A stretch of DNA of 64,000 nt from Elephas maximus indicus (GCF_024166365.1 NC_064843.1:63512532-63576531); one strand, 5' to 3'; counted from the first letter of the stretch, positions 45,013 to 56,560 are shown. Program-made: numbers and translations. The notes: a model not told the origin generated them from the sequence alone.

Positions 45013-45905
45013 TTTTGGCTTTTCTGATAAAGTCTTTTGATGAACAAAAGTTTTTAATTTTTATGAGATCCAGTTTATCTATTTTGTCTTTTGCTGTTCC
45101 TGCTTTTGTTAAAAGTTAGGCTGGACAGCCATGCCCCTGTATTTTCTTCTAAGAATTTTATGATTTTAGTTTTCACATTTAGGTCCTTAATCCATTTTGA
45201 CTTTGTTTTTGTGTATGATATGAGGCATGGATCCTGATTCATTCTTCTGCATGGGGAAAATCAATTTTTCCAGCACCATTTATTGAAGAGACTTGTCCTT
45301 CTGCATTGAATAGTCTTAGCACTCTTGTCAAATTATCAGTTGACCGTAGATGTATGGGTTTGTTTCTGGACCCTCAAGTTTATTCCATTGGTCTTTGTGG
45401 CCAGTATTATACCAGTACCAGGTTGTTTTGATTACTATAGCTGTACAGTGTGTGTGGAAACCAGGAAATGTGAGTTCTCCTACTTTGTTCTTCTTCTGAA
45501 TTGCTTTAACTATTTTGGTCCTCTTGCCATTTCATATAAAACTGAGGATTGGTTTTGCCATTTCTGTAAAGAGGGTTCTGGAATTTTGATCGGGATTGCA
45601 TTGAACCTATCGATCACTTTGGGTGGTGTTGACATCATAACAATATAAAATCTTCTGATCCATGAAAAAGGAATGTCTTTCCATTTATTTAAAAAAAAAA
45701 AAAAAAAACCAAGCCTGTGGCCTTGTGGTTGATTCAGACTCATAGTGACTCTATAGGACAGAGTAGAACTACCCCATAGCATTTCCAAGGAGCACCTGGT
45801 AGATCCAAACTGCCAACCTTTTAATTAACAGCCGACCTTTCAACCACTACATCATCAGGGTTCCCTTCCATTTACTTAGGCCTTCTTTAATCTGAAAGAA
45901 TCGCA
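45013..45905 (-). mobile_element. L1 LINE A, continuation 5' of the nested L1
   Basis: Resumes the ORF2 region left at 36685: 'aagtcttttgatgaacaaaa', 'tttagttttcacatttagg', 'tccttaatccattttgactt', 'agcaccatttattgaagaga' and 'cattggtctttgtggcc'. It is interrupted by an AfroSINE and ends at about 45905, where unique sequence starts, so L1 A is 5'-truncated within ORF2. Confidence 0.88.
45691..45863 (-). mobile_element. AfroSINE inserted in L1 A
   Basis: Reverse-complement AfroSINE with poly-A at 45691-45708 (its T tail), 'catagtgactctataggaca', 'ccaaggagcacctggtag' and an end at 'catcatcagggttccc'. It is flanked by 'ttccatttattt' (45679-45690) and 'ttccatttactt' (45864-45875), a 12-bp target-site duplication with one mismatch. 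Confidence 0.93.
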
Positions 45906-46149
45906 TTTTTATTAGACTCTCTGGTGTCATTGTAAAGGTAGAGTCCCTTATTTGTTCCAAGCTTTTCTAGCAGAGATAGAAGGATATAACATTGATGACA
46001 TTCAATGTAAAGGCTACAGTTTTTAAAGCCAGGGAAAACCAGCTGCACAAATGTAGGCGGTTATAATGTTAAACATACTTTTACAAGGTACGTAGTCCCC
46101 TACACCCTGAAGAATGAAGGATAATATTATGCCGTTACTAGGTATCATG

Positions 46150-47640
46150 TGTGTTTCAAAACACTTCATGAATATTTTCTCATTTAACCCTTGTAGGCCT
46201 CTGGGGGAGGTACTCTTTTTATCCCTTGTGGCAAATGAAGAAATTCAGATATGCACACCCATGTTTATTGCAGCACTGTTTACAATAGCAAAAGATGGAA
46301 GCAACCAAGGTGCCCATCAACGGATGAATGGGTAAATAAATTATGGTGTATTCACACAATGGAATACTACGCATTGATAAAGAACAGTGAGGAATCTGGG
46401 AAACATTTCATAACATGGAGGAACCTGGAAGGCATTATGCTGAGTGAAATTAGTCAGATGCAAAAGGACAAATATTGTATAAGACTACTATTATAAGAAC
46501 TTGAGAAATAGTTTAAACTGAGAAGAAATTCTTTTGGGGTTACAAGAGAGGGGAGGAAGGGAGGGTGGGAGAGGGGTATCCACTAATTAGATAGTAGATA
46601 AGAACTGTTTTAGGTGAAGGGAAAGACAACACACAATACAGGCGAGGCCAGCACAACTGGACTAAACCAAAAATAAAGAAGTTTCCTGAATAAACTGAAC
46701 ACTTCGAAGGCCAGTATAGCAGGGGCAGGGGTTTGGGGACCATGGCTTCAGGGGACATCGAAGTCAATTGGCATAATAAAATCTATTAAGAAAACATTCT
46801 GCATCCCACTTTGAAGAGTGGTGTCTGGGGTCTTAAACGCTAGTAAGCAGCCATCTAAGATGCATCAATAAGTCTCAACCCACCTGGTTCAAAGGAGAAT
46901 GAAGAACACCAAGGACACAAGGTGATTACGAGCCCAAGAGACAGAAAGGGCCACATGAACCAGAGACTACATCATTTTGAGACCAGAAGAACTAGATGAT
47001 GCCTGGCTACAACCCATGACTGCCCTGACAGGGAACACAACAGAGAACCCCTAAGGGAGCAGGAGAGCAGTGGGATGCAGACCCCAAATTCTCATAAGAC
47101 CAGACTTAATGGTCTGACAGAGACTAGAAGATCCCCGGTGGTCATGGCCCCCAGACCTTCTGTTGCCCCAGGACAGGAACCATGCCCGAAGCCAACTCTT
47201 CAGACGTGGATTGGACTGGACAGTGGGTTGGAGAGGGATGCTGGTGAGGAGTGAGCTTCTTGGATCAGGTGGACACTTGAGACTATGTTGGCATCTCCTG
47301 CCTGGAGGGGAGATGAGAGGGTGGAGAGGGTTAGAAGCTGGAGAAATGGACTTGAAAATAGAGAGTGGAGGGAGAGAGTGGGCTGTCTCATTAGGGGGAG
47401 AGTAATTGGGAGTGTGTCAAGGTGTGTATGGGCTTTTTTTTTTGTGAGAGACTGACTTGATTTGTAAACTTTCACTTAAAAAAAATTAAAGCACAATAAA
47501 AATTATATATATATATGTATATAAAGAAATTCAGGACTAGATAAGTAACATGACTTACTTGAGGTGACCCAAGAAATATGTGGCAGTTCCAGAACTTGAG
47601 TTCTTGCACTGGGCCCCAAAATCTGTGCTTAGTCATTGCA
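46150..47640 (-). mobile_element. MIR SINE split by an L1 insertion
   Basis: Reverse-complement MIR in two halves. The first, 46150-46248, has 'ttttctcatttaacccttgt' and 'ggaggtactctttttatcc'. The second, 47535-47640, has 'ctagataagtaacatgactt' and 'agaacttgagttcttgcact'. The L1 between them accounts for the gap exactly at its target-site duplication. Confidence 0.78.
46249..47523 (+). mobile_element. L1 LINE, 5'-truncated, sense, inserted in MIR
   Basis: It begins in the last part of ORF2 ('tttattgcagcactgtttac', 'acaatggaatactacgcat') and runs through the full roughly 1-kb 3' UTR to 'gagactgacttgatttgtaa', 'actttcactt', 'aaagcacaataaaaatt' and an AT-rich tail. An 11-bp perfect target-site duplication (aagaaattcag) is at 46238-46248 and 47524-47534. 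The ORF2 end is identifiable but truncated, so it has no function. Confidence 0.95.
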
Positions 47641-47714
47641 ACACCAAGAGATTCCAATGAGACCCACTGGAGTCTCATCCTCTCCTTTCCCTGTCCTCAG
47701 GTGAAGAATCTCTG

Positions 47715-48270
47715 CCCTGGATGTCTCACCCGTTTTTGAGTGTACATTACTGCAGATGTATCAGGTTAAGATTGCTGTGTAACAACCCCCCCACCCCCCC
47801 CCCCAAAAAATTAGTGGCTCAAAGCAACAACAATTTACTGTTTCTCATGATTCTTGAGTTGGCTGAGTGGCTCCTCTGCTCCTTCTTCTGGGCGTACTCA
47901 TGCAACGAAGGTTGGCTGAGTTGGAAGGTCCAAGATGGATGACCTCACCCACATAGCTGACAGTTGGTGTCGACAATTGGCTGCTCCACGTGGCCTCTCC
48001 TCACTCACTAAGCTAGACCAATTCCATTATGGAGGAGCTCTAGGGAGTCACTCTAAGAGGTTGAGCATGGAAACTTCAAAGTCTCCTAAGATCTAGTCTT
48101 AGACATTGGATAGCCTCACTTCAACAGCATACTACTGGTCCAAGAAAGTCACAAGTTCAACCCAGATTCAAGAGATGATGACAGGATAGACTCCACCAGT
48201 TTATTGGGAGAATAGCAAAGTCACATTACAAAGGGGCAGGCATCCATGGGTGGGAGGAATTTATGGCCAC
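47715..48270. mobile_element. Ancient mammalian interspersed repeat, family unassigned
   Basis: Contains widely repeated mammalian motifs ('ttagtggctcaaagcaacaa', 'ggctgctccacgtggcctct', 'tcacattacaaaggggcagg'). I recognise it as a dispersed repeat but cannot decide between an LTR and an L1 3' UTR origin. A poly-C/A tract lies at 47786-47810. Confidence 0.5.
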
Positions 48271-48289
48271 CTTTAAAAATATATATTGT

Positions 48290-49085
48290 TGCTGTCGTTG
48301 TTAGGTGCCATTGAGTCAGTTCTGATTCATAGCAACCCTGTGTACAACAGAACAAAATACTGCCCGGTCCTGTGCCATCCTCACTATGTTTGAGCCCATT
48401 GTTGCTATGTTTGAGCCCACTGTTGCAATCATTGTGTCAATCCATCTCGTCGAGGGTCTTCTTTTTTTGCTGATGCTCTACTTTACCAAGCATGAAGTTC
48501 TTTTCCAAGGACTGATCCCTCCTGATAACATGTCCAAAGTGATTGAGACAAGGTCTTGCCATCATTGCTTCTAAGGAGCATTCTCGTTATATTTCTTCCA
48601 AGACAGATTTGTTCATTCTTCTGGTAGTTCATGGTATAGTCAATATTCTTTCCAACACCATAATTCAAATGCATCAATTCTTTTGTCTTCTTTATTCTTC
48701 TTTTGTCTTCCTTATATTCATTGTCCAGCTTTCACATGCATATAAAGTGTCTGAAAATATCATGGCTTGGGCCAGGCACGCTTTAGTCCTCAGAGTGATA
48801 TCTTTGCTTTTCAACACTTTAAAGAGGTCTTTTGCAGCAGATTTGCCCAATGCAATACATCATTTGATTTCTCGACTGCTGCTTACATGGGTGTTGATGG
48901 TGGATTCAAGTAAAATGAAATCCTTGACAACTTCAATATTTTTTCCATTTATCATGATGTTATTTATTAATCCAGTTGTGAGGATTTTTTTTTTTTTTAA
49001 CGTTGAGGTGTAATCCATTCTGAAGGCTACAGTCTTTGATCTTCATCAGTTAGTGCTTCAAGTCCTACTCACTTTCAGCAAGAAA
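48290..49085 (-). mobile_element. RTE (BovB-like) LINE, 3' part
   Basis: Reverse complement of the RTE 3' end. It starts with 'gttaggtgccattgagtcag' and 'tgattcatagcaaccctgtg', then 'cactgcccggtcctg'-like text, 'tccatctcgtcgagggtctt' and 'ttcacatgcatataaag', ending near 'caagtcctactcactttcag'. It is 5'-truncated; the partly open frame on the minus strand is broken. Short internal duplication of 'tatgtttgagccca' near 48386-48420. Confidence 0.85.
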
Positions 49086-49394
49086 AATATGTGTAACTGA
49101 CATTAATTAGATGATCCGTTACTACATAATTATAACAAAATATAGTTTGTGATAAAACTATGGAATACTATGTTATCTTTAATAACTTTAGCATCTTATT
49201 TCAGGGTTCTCATTGGGAGCACTGGCTATCATTGTACTAAACAAGTGCTAGATATAGTATTGAAATCACTTCTGAATTATTATCAAATTAGATATGGGTG
49301 AGAAGAATAAATAAATGTATTTTGAAAACTTCTGTTCAATTGCCTGCATCCTGGAGAGAACATAAGAAACATGCTTGATGCTTTATCTTGGTAT

Positions 49395-49457
49395 CTATAT
49401 GTATAGAGTCGCTATGAGTTGGAATTGACTCGACGGCACTGGGTTTGGTTTTTATGT
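49395..49457 (+). mobile_element. AfroSINE 3' end fragment
   Basis: 'agagtcgctatgagttggaa' and 'ttgactcgacggcactgggt' followed by 'ttggttttta'. Only the last 60 bp are present. Confidence 0.8.
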
Positions 49458-49497
49458 AGAGGGTAAACTGGAAAACTTAGGAAGTTATTCAGATATA

Positions 49498-49605
49498 GTT
49501 ATCTATCTATATTTATATCTATGTCTATATCTTATATCTATATCCTTATTTAAATCCCTATCTCTATCCCTCTCTATTTCTATATTTATATCCATATAGA
49601 TAAAT
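49498..49605. repeat. (TATC)n / (TATCTA)n simple repeat
   Basis: Imperfect TCTATA-type repeats over about 110 bp. Confidence 0.85.
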
Positions 49606-49827
49606 ACCCTGCTGAATTTTGGCTTCAATCATGAAGGAAGTTCTATTCTTGCTTTCAGACTTTTCCTTGGCTTGGGAGACAACAGTGAAAGCAGAGGAGT
49701 ATCACACCTACACTGTGAACAGGACTTTTGGCTTTGTTTCTAGTCAGATCAAAAGCAAAATGGTTAATCTAATACAACATCCTATAATTATCGACTTTTA
49801 AATACTACGAAGGCAAGTATAAAAAAA

Positions 49828-50690
49828 TTTTTTTTCTTGTGGTTTTGGTGAAAGTTTACACAGGAAATTCGTTCTCATTTAACAATTTATATACATGTTG
49901 TTCAGTGACATTGGTTACAGTCTTCACAGTATATCGACATTTTTGTTTCTATTTTGGTTGCTCTGTTTCCATTAATCTAGCTTCCCTGTCCACCCTAGCC
50001 TTCTCATCTTTGGTCTAGGGTAAATGTTAATCATTTGGTGTCATCTAGGTGATTATTTTGAGGGGCACAGTACTCACAGGTGACTTTTTTATTTTATGGG
50101 TCATACTGTCATTTGGCCGAAAGATGACCGCTTAGAGTGGTTTGAGTTCCAAGTTTAAAGAGTATCTCAGGGCAGTAGTCTCAGGGGTTCATCAGTCTCA
50201 ACCAGTCCAGTAAGTCTGGCCTTTTTATTTTTTTAGGGGTTTGAGCTCTGTTCTGCATTTTTCTTCCATTCTCTTGGGGACCGTTTATTGGGTCCCTGGT
50301 ACCATATAGTTTTTTGGGTGTCAAGGTAGGTGATATCATTGTGTAGCTTATTTGTTCTGTAGACTATTTCTCATTTGTGTCTTTGGTTTCCTCCTTTCTC
50401 TTTAGCTCTGAATGAGTAGAGACCAATATTTGTATCTTAGATGGCTGCTTGAAAGCTTTTAAGACTCCAAATGCTACTCACCAAACGAGAATGTAGAGCA
50501 TTGTCTTAATGGACTATATTATGCCAGTTGACTGAGCTGCCTCACGAGACTATGGTCCTAAGCCCTCAAACCTAGTAGATCAATTCCATGACGTGTTTGG
50601 TTTTGGCTAGGAAGTATTCATAATTGTGCTTCTTGTGTGCTTTATTTTATACTTGAAAATATATGCAGCACTCATAAAAAAAATACCTAC
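49828..50690 (-). mobile_element. L1 LINE 3' UTR fragment
   Basis: Begins with poly-T and 'tggttttggtgaaagtttac', then parallels the 3' UTR of L1 B and A: 'aacaatttatatacatgttg', 'taagtctggcctttttattt', 'ttagatggctgcttgaaagc', 'ttttaagactccaaatgcta' and 'tatgccagttgactgagctg'. It is 5'-truncated before ORF2. Confidence 0.85.
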
Positions 50691-51150
50691 AGTTATTCAT
50701 ATATATGTGAAGACAAGCACTTTGACACAGTAAAGTTTAAATGAGCACCTGAAACGCTGGTTGCTTACATGAAGCCTGAATTCTTATGTTTTTGAAATTT
50801 ATTTGTAGAATCCTTAATGTTTTATGCAAGAATGTTCATTTGCTTGTTTTATTGAGGCTTGGCATTCACTTAAGAACTAGAAAAACAGCCTGCTGTTTAT
50901 ACAGTAGAGTGAAAAAATTCTTGCCTTTAGATGAAAATAGGGCAGCTTCAACTTCCCTGAGCCCTGAAACTTGGGCATGCAAGTTCAGATAGATTCAGAA
51001 GCTTCAGTTCTTTGAAAGCATGATGCCCATTATAAGGGCGTGTGAACTGCGAGACTACCAGGTGAACCCCTGGGGTGGGGGTAGGGTACACTATTTCTCA
51101 AATCCAGATTTTCGTTTATGTTTGTAGAAGGTAGGATTATGAGTACGATG
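50691..51150. other. Non-coding, nothing recognised
   Basis: No gene or assignable repeat was seen. Confidence 0.4.
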
Positions 51151-51151
51151 C

Positions 51152-51375
51152 CAGAATAACACAGAAGCTAAGAGCAAGGCTCTGGATTCAGGCTGAATTT
51201 GAATTCCCCTTTCTGCTGCTGACTGGTTGTGTTAACTGGGCCACTTACTGTCTCTCTTCAAGCCTCAGTTTCCTCACCTGTAAAATGGGTATGTATAGTG
51301 CCTGCCTGGTAAATGCCCTCAGCCCAGTGTCTTGGGTGTGGTCAGCCATGATCACTATTGGCAATTATTATTTAA
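51152..51375 (+). mobile_element. MIR SINE, nearly full length
   Basis: Sense MIR: 'agctaagagcaaggctctgg', 'tgctgctgactggttgtgtt', 'gggccacttactgtctctct', 'aagcctcagtttcctcacct' and 'gtaaaatgggtatgtatagt', in order. Confidence 0.9.
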
Positions 51376-51649
51376 TTTTGGAATGATGCCTTTGAAGTCT
51401 TCAAAGATAACACATTTCAGGTGTTTACTTTTGATATTACTCCCAAATTGACTGCAGACATGTCAGCCTCACTTTTTTTTTTTTTTTTTTTCCTGTCCTG
51501 GTAGATTCACCTAATTCAGTCAAAAGAACTCAGTCAAAGCTTTTAGCAACTCCACAAGTGAAAAACTCATGAAATGTTTTTTGACTGACTTCATTGATTC
51601 AGTCAGCCAAGGAGTTGATCTAGAAGGATGGGTCACTATGTCCTGGGCA

Positions 51650-51800
51650 GGGCAGTTGGCATAGGGCCTTGCTTTTGGAAGAGTCCCATGCTTGGTTTAA
51701 TGCTCTGCTGTTGCCCTCTTGAAATTCTTAACTTTTGAATAAGATGCCTCACGTTTTCATTTTGCGCTGGGCCCCGAAGCTGGTCCTGGCCCCGTGCAAG
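51650..51800. mobile_element. Ancient dispersed repeat, family unassigned
   Basis: Motifs 'tttaatgctctgctgttgcc', 'ctcttgaaattcttaac' and 'cattttgcgctgggccccg' are familiar from dispersed mammalian repeats, but I cannot name the family with confidence. Confidence 0.35.
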
Positions 51801-52652
51801 GTGGTAAAGGCTGAGATAGGCCTGAAGAAGACTGAGCTAGGGCATTTTCCAGACCCATGGGGATGACTGTGACCACAGAGCCTAGTTAAGGAGGTTTCTT
51901 TATACTTATTGTTTGCTAACAATTTTTATTTTCTATCATGAGAGTATTAAATTTTATTAAATGCCTTTTCTGCGTCTATTATTACATATCACATGATTTT
52001 TCCTTTTATTCTTTCAATGTAGGAAATTACATTTATTAATTTTGGAATGTTAATCAGGATTGCATTTCTAAAATAAACTCAAGCAGGTCATGATATATTA
52101 TTCTTTTTATGTGTAAGTGTATTTGGTTTGCTAATATTTTGTTTAGGTTTTTTGCAGCTATAAATTTTCCTCTAAGCATGGCTTCAGCTGTATCTTACAA
52201 GTTTTGATATGTCATATTTTTATTATAATTCATTTCAAAATAATTTCTAATTTCCATTGTGATTTCTTCTTTGGCCCATAGGGCATTTAGGAGTGTATTA
52301 CTTAATTTGCAAACATTAGAAGATTTTATTAGTTACCTTTTTTGATATTGATTTCTAGTGTAATTTCACTGCGATCAAAGAACATGCTCTCTCTGATTTT
52401 GAACCTCTGAAATTCATTAAGACTTGTTAACCCACATATGGTTAACTTTCATTTTCTTTTAAAATCGATTTTATTGATATATACTTTACCTTCAATAAAA
52501 TGCATCCATTTTAAAGTGTGTAGTTAGATGAGCTTTGACAAATATATACATCAGTGCAATTACCATCTCAACTAAGACATAAAATTTTCCTCACGCTGGA
52601 AAGTCTGACAGGGCCTTCACGAACTTGAGAAACTGATATTAAAATACACATA

Positions 52653-52823
52653 AACAAACAAACAAAAAAAACCCTAAAAACTAACCCATTGCTGTCAAGT
52701 CAGTTTCGACTCATAGCGACCCTGTAGGACAGAGTAAAGTTTCCAAGGAACGCGTGATGGATTTGGACTGCCGAACTTTTGGTTAGCAGCTGTAGCACTT
52801 AACCACTACACCACGAGGTTTCC
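52653..52823 (-). mobile_element. AfroSINE with perfect target duplication
   Basis: Reverse-complement AfroSINE: 'aacaaacaaacaaaaaaaac', 'catagcgaccctgtaggaca' and 'ttggttagcagctgtagcac', ending 'ccacgaggtttcc'. A perfect 12-bp duplication (aaaatacacata) is at 52641-52652 and 52824-52835. Part of the middle is missing. Confidence 0.95.
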
Positions 52824-53307
52824 AAAATACACATAGTAGAGCAAAATGTCAAGAATAGCTTAGATGATTACAATGAACAAGAAGTTGGAGAATTTTATCT
52901 AACAAATATAAAGATTACTTTTAAAACCACAGTAAGTAAGGCACAAATAAATAGTCCAAAGGCATAGTTATGATGTCCAGAAATAGACACACTCAAACAT
53001 TAAAAAAATCTATATAACTATATATACCAAAAATGACATTTTATACCAGTTTTAATGGAGTACAACCATGTCAGTTAGTTTACAGATTTTCTAAGGCTGC
53101 TTTCATGTGACAATGGCAGGGTGGACTAGTTGTGAAAGACTAACATCTGGTCAGCTTTTATAAACTTTCTACATGTGCTAGTAATGAATGTATATTCTGC
53201 TGCATTCTATATGTCAAATAAGTCAAGTTTATTAATTGCCTTGTTTAAGTTTTCTTTATCTTTACTGATATCTTTCCTACTTGCTCTATTTAACAGCACT
53301 ATGATAT

Positions 53308-53608
53308 GCCTTAGGGCATAGGTAATTGAGTGGTAGAATTCTAGCCTTCTGGACAAAACACCTGGGTTCAATTCCCAGCCAATGTACTTCATGTGCAGCC
53401 ATCACTTGTCTGTCAGTGGAGGCTATGATGCTGAACAGGTTTCAGGGGGAAGCTTCCAGACTAAGACAGAGCAGGAAGAAAGGCCTGGTGCTCTACTTCT
53501 GAAAACCAGCCAATGAAAACCCTATGGATCACAATGGTCTGACCTGTAACCAATAATGGTGGATGGTGCACGAGTCTCTGAGACAGCTGACAACAACAAT
53601 AACATGAT
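53308..53608 (+). mobile_element. tRNA-Gly-type SINE (second afrotherian SINE family)
   Basis: The head resembles a tRNA-Gly: box A 'taattgagtggtagaattct', then box B 'gggttcaattcc'. The body follows ('tgtctgtcagtggaggctat', 'ctgaacaggtttcaggggga', 'gaagaaaggcctggtgctct', 'aatgaaaaccctatggatca') and the copy ends in 'gacaacaacaataac'. The CAACAA-type end is that of the RTE LINEs here, so it is probably mobilised by RTE. Not a functional tRNA gene: the acceptor stem and anticodon loop are not preserved. Confidence 0.8.
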
Positions 53609-54479
53609 ATTCCTAGATGTGATTTTCTTTGTATATTTTTGTGCTTGGCGTTTATAGCACTTCCTAAGTCTAAGACTTGATGTCTTTCATCAGTTTTGGG
53701 GAGTTTTTGGTCATTATTTCTTCAAATATTACTTCTGTCCCATTCTCTCTGTACACCACTTCTGAGATTCTGCTGTTATACTTTCTCCCCTGTGTCTCAG
53801 ATTTCTCTTATGTTCCTTTCTGTCCTTTTTTCCTCTCTGTGCCTCAGTTTGGTTGAATTTCTAATGCTCTTGCTGCCAGTTCACCAATTCTAATTTGCTG
53901 TTGAACTCATCTATTTATCTTTTATTTTCAGTTTCTTTATTTTCCACATACAGAACTTGTATTTTTTTAATTGAGCTTAATTATTTGCTAATTATTCTTT
54001 CTCTTCTATTTTAGAACATATTAATCATAGTTATTTTAAAGTCCTGTTCTGGTAACTTTATTTTCTGAGTTTCCTATAGTATTGTTTATTAAACTTGTGT
54101 ATTGTCGTTTTGACTTATCTTATGGTGTGCCAAATAATCTTTATTAAATGCTGGACATAATATATATGCTAAATTTTAGAGATAATTTGAGGCTCTAGAC
54201 AATATTGTCTTCCCCTAGACAGAATTTCCTTGTGCTCAGGCAGTGCTTCCAGCAATTGCTCAAAGAGAAACAGCTGAACCAAATGTAGGCTCACCTCTGT
54301 CTCCTTCTGTCTGGGAGCATGGCCTTTCAAATTCTTCTTGCCTTCACAGCTTTCTGATGCTTTTAAACAAGTATTTCTAATATTTTATCCAATTTTTCTA
54401 GTTGTTTTTTTATGGGAGATTTGGTTTATTATGAGCTAGTCCACCATAGCTGGAATTACCTATAAAATTTTAAGAAACA

Positions 54480-54610
54480 ATTCTCACTTATTCTCACCTT
54501 GTAGTTCATGAATCTGAGGCTCAGAGAACTGAGTGATTTTTGAATGTTACATATCCAGTTAAGCCTGAACCAGGGCTTCAACCGGGCCCTTCAAAGCTAC
54601 TTGTTTTTTC
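54480..54610 (-). mobile_element. MIR SINE fragment
   Basis: 'tgaatctgaggctcagagaa', 'gttaagcctgaaccagggct' and 'tcaaccgggcccttcaaagc' match reverse-complement MIR. Confidence 0.65.
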
Positions 54611-55540
54611 CTCAAGACTCCACAGCTCCCCGTGGCAACCACATCTAAGGACTGACACCTCAGCCAAGGCAACAAAGGATGGGTTTGAACATGCGAAAAG
54701 AGAGTAGGAGTGAGCTGAATGATGGTTTTAGTGCCAGCAGGGGTCCACTAAGCTTGTTTGCTAATCTTAGCTGGTGTTCTAGGCATGAACTTGGTTGGCA
54801 GAAACCACAATTCCAATGGAAACAGTCATATTTACAACTCATTCATGAGTACAGCCTAAGACTAGCAACCACTCATGTGACCATCCTCACCAGACCTGAA
54901 GAGATATATACAGTAGGAAAGTTTCTCAGACAGTATTGGTTTCTCTAGCAGTCAGCTGGTTTAGAAAACTGGGCAAAGATCTCTTTTGCCTTTGGGACAG
55001 GTGTGCAGCGATGCAAACCATTCCTTGGGCCTGAAAGACAGTTGGCCTGGCCTGAAAGGAACGACATGCATAGTTCTTTATTCATTATGCCAGAAAGCCT
55101 AAGCCACAAAACTCCTCAGTTACCACTTTTTCTTTTACAGGACCTGAGCTAACAGAAATCACCAGTGTGGATTTGAAGTTTGACCTTGGTTGAAGAATAA
55201 GTGAAGATCTTTGCATCACAGCTGAATGTGAAAGGGGAGGCAGTCAGTGGAATGAAGGAAGCAGCCGGCCTGCCATTTCATGGGGGAGCTAAAATCATAA
55301 GACTACTTTGCAGTGGCCCCCGAACGGCCTGTCATGACATGTTAGTGCTTCTTTTCCTTTCCTTCCCAAAAGTCATAGTGGCTGACAAATGGTGATTGTC
55401 AAGGTGGAGGCTAGGACTGAAGTGTTTGCCCAAATGAGGAATAATAACTATGTTCATAAATAAACTCTTCAACAACCCCATCTTCTGACAAATGCATGTA
55501 GAATGAGACTTATTTCCTCCTTTCGCGTTTTATTTATGCA
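54611..55540. other. Non-coding, no gene seen
   Basis: No exon or assignable repeat. Short open frames show no domain. Confidence 0.4.
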
Positions 55541-55544
55541 TGCA

Positions 55545-55945
55545 GAAGTTGGATGATGTAAAAGGGAGGCCGGAAGAAGAATTGTTGTTTGAACTATGAT
55601 GTTGGTGAAGAATATTGACTGGATTGCCAAAAGAATGAACAAATCGGCCTTAGAAGGAGTACAACTAGATGCTTCTTAGAAGTTAGGATGGCAAGATTTT
55701 GGGTCGCTTACTTTGGACACGTCATTAGAAAAGACCAGTTGTGAGGAAAGGGCATGATATTTGGTAGAGGGTCAAAAACAAAACCAAGAAGAAACCCTCA
55801 ATGAGATGGATTGACAAAATAGCTGAAACAATAGAGTCAAACATACCAACGATCATAAAGATGGCGCAGGGCCGTGCGGCATGCCCTTTTGTTATACACG
55901 AGGCTGCCATGCATAGGAGCTGAATCAACAGCAGCTAACAACTTT
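55545..55945 (+). mobile_element. RTE (BovB-like) LINE 3' end, sense
   Basis: Sense RTE 3' end: 'gatgttggtgaagaatattg', 'ctggattgccaaaagaatga', 'ggcaagattttgggtcgctt', 'actttggacacgtcattaga', 'ccctcaatgagatggattga' and 'gatggcgcagggccg', ending in 'cagcagctaacaac'. It matches the complement of the minus-strand RTE at 48290-49085 in order. 5'-truncated and without an open frame. Confidence 0.88.
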
Positions 55946-56059
55946 TTATCTTCACTTCTCATGAGGGAGCAACATTGCAATGGAAACTTCTCGTCTCTCT
56001 CCTGCTTACTCTTCCCCAAAGGATGGAGCTAGTATAATTGGAGGTAGCCTGCTAGTTTT

Positions 56060-56560
56060 TTTATGTATTAATTTTTATTGTGCTTTAAGTGAAAGTTTAC
56101 AAATCAGATCAGTCTCTCATGCAAAAATTTACATACGTCTTGCTATACACTCCTAATTGCTCTCCCTCTAATGAAATAGCACAGTTCTTCCCTCCACTGT
56201 GTCTCCTCGTGTCCACTCGGGTAGCTTCTGGCCCCCTCTGCCCTCTCATTTCCCCTCCAGGCAGGAGATGTCAACATAGTCTCGTGTGTCTACTTGATCC
56301 AAGAAGCTCACTCCTTACCAGTATCATTTTCCATCTCATATTCCAGTCCAATCCCTGTCTGAAGAGTTGGCTTTGGGAATGGTTCCTGTCTTGGGGTAAC
56401 AGAAGGTCTGGGGACCATGGCCTCCGTGGTCCATCTAGTCCCAGTCTGCCCATTAAGTCTGGTCTTTTTATGAGAATTTGGGGTCTGCTTATCCCACTGC
56501 ATTCCTGCTTCCTCAGGGGTTCTCTATTTTGTTCCCTGTCAGGAGCACGCTACTTTTTTT
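56060..56560 (-). mobile_element. L1 LINE 3' UTR, 5'-truncated
   Basis: Starts with T-rich 'tttttattgtgctttaagtg' and 'aaagtttacaaatcagatca', then 'gtctgaagagttggctttgg' and 'gaatggttcctgtcttgggg', the same 3' UTR subfamily as the L1s at 46249 and 59440. It ends at about 56560, well before ORF2. Confidence 0.92.

Larger units (their letters stand above)
51900..54465 (-). mobile_element. Old L1 (L1M-like) mosaic with later insertions
   Basis: Reverse-complement pieces of a decayed L1. ORF2 is at about 51900-52455 ('cagctataaattttcctcta', 'tttggcccatagggcattta', 'ctgcgatcaaagaacatgct') and again at 53155-53300 ('gaatgtatattctgctgcat'). The ORF1/inter-ORF region is at 53650-54110 ('tcattatttcttcaaatatt', 'tgtctcagatttctcttatg'). 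At 52455-52600 a different L1 3' UTR ('ttgatatatactttaccttc', 'gctttgacaaatatataca') appears to be nested inside it. Frames are destroyed. Confidence 0.7.

Noticed and set aside
48543-49013. 156-codon + frame
   Set aside because: It lies on the strand opposite to the RTE LINE at 48290-49085 and is an antisense shadow.
53308-53385. tRNA-Gly-like head
   Set aside because: Boxes A and B are present, but the cloverleaf is not intact and the sequence continues into a SINE body; SINE, not tRNA gene.
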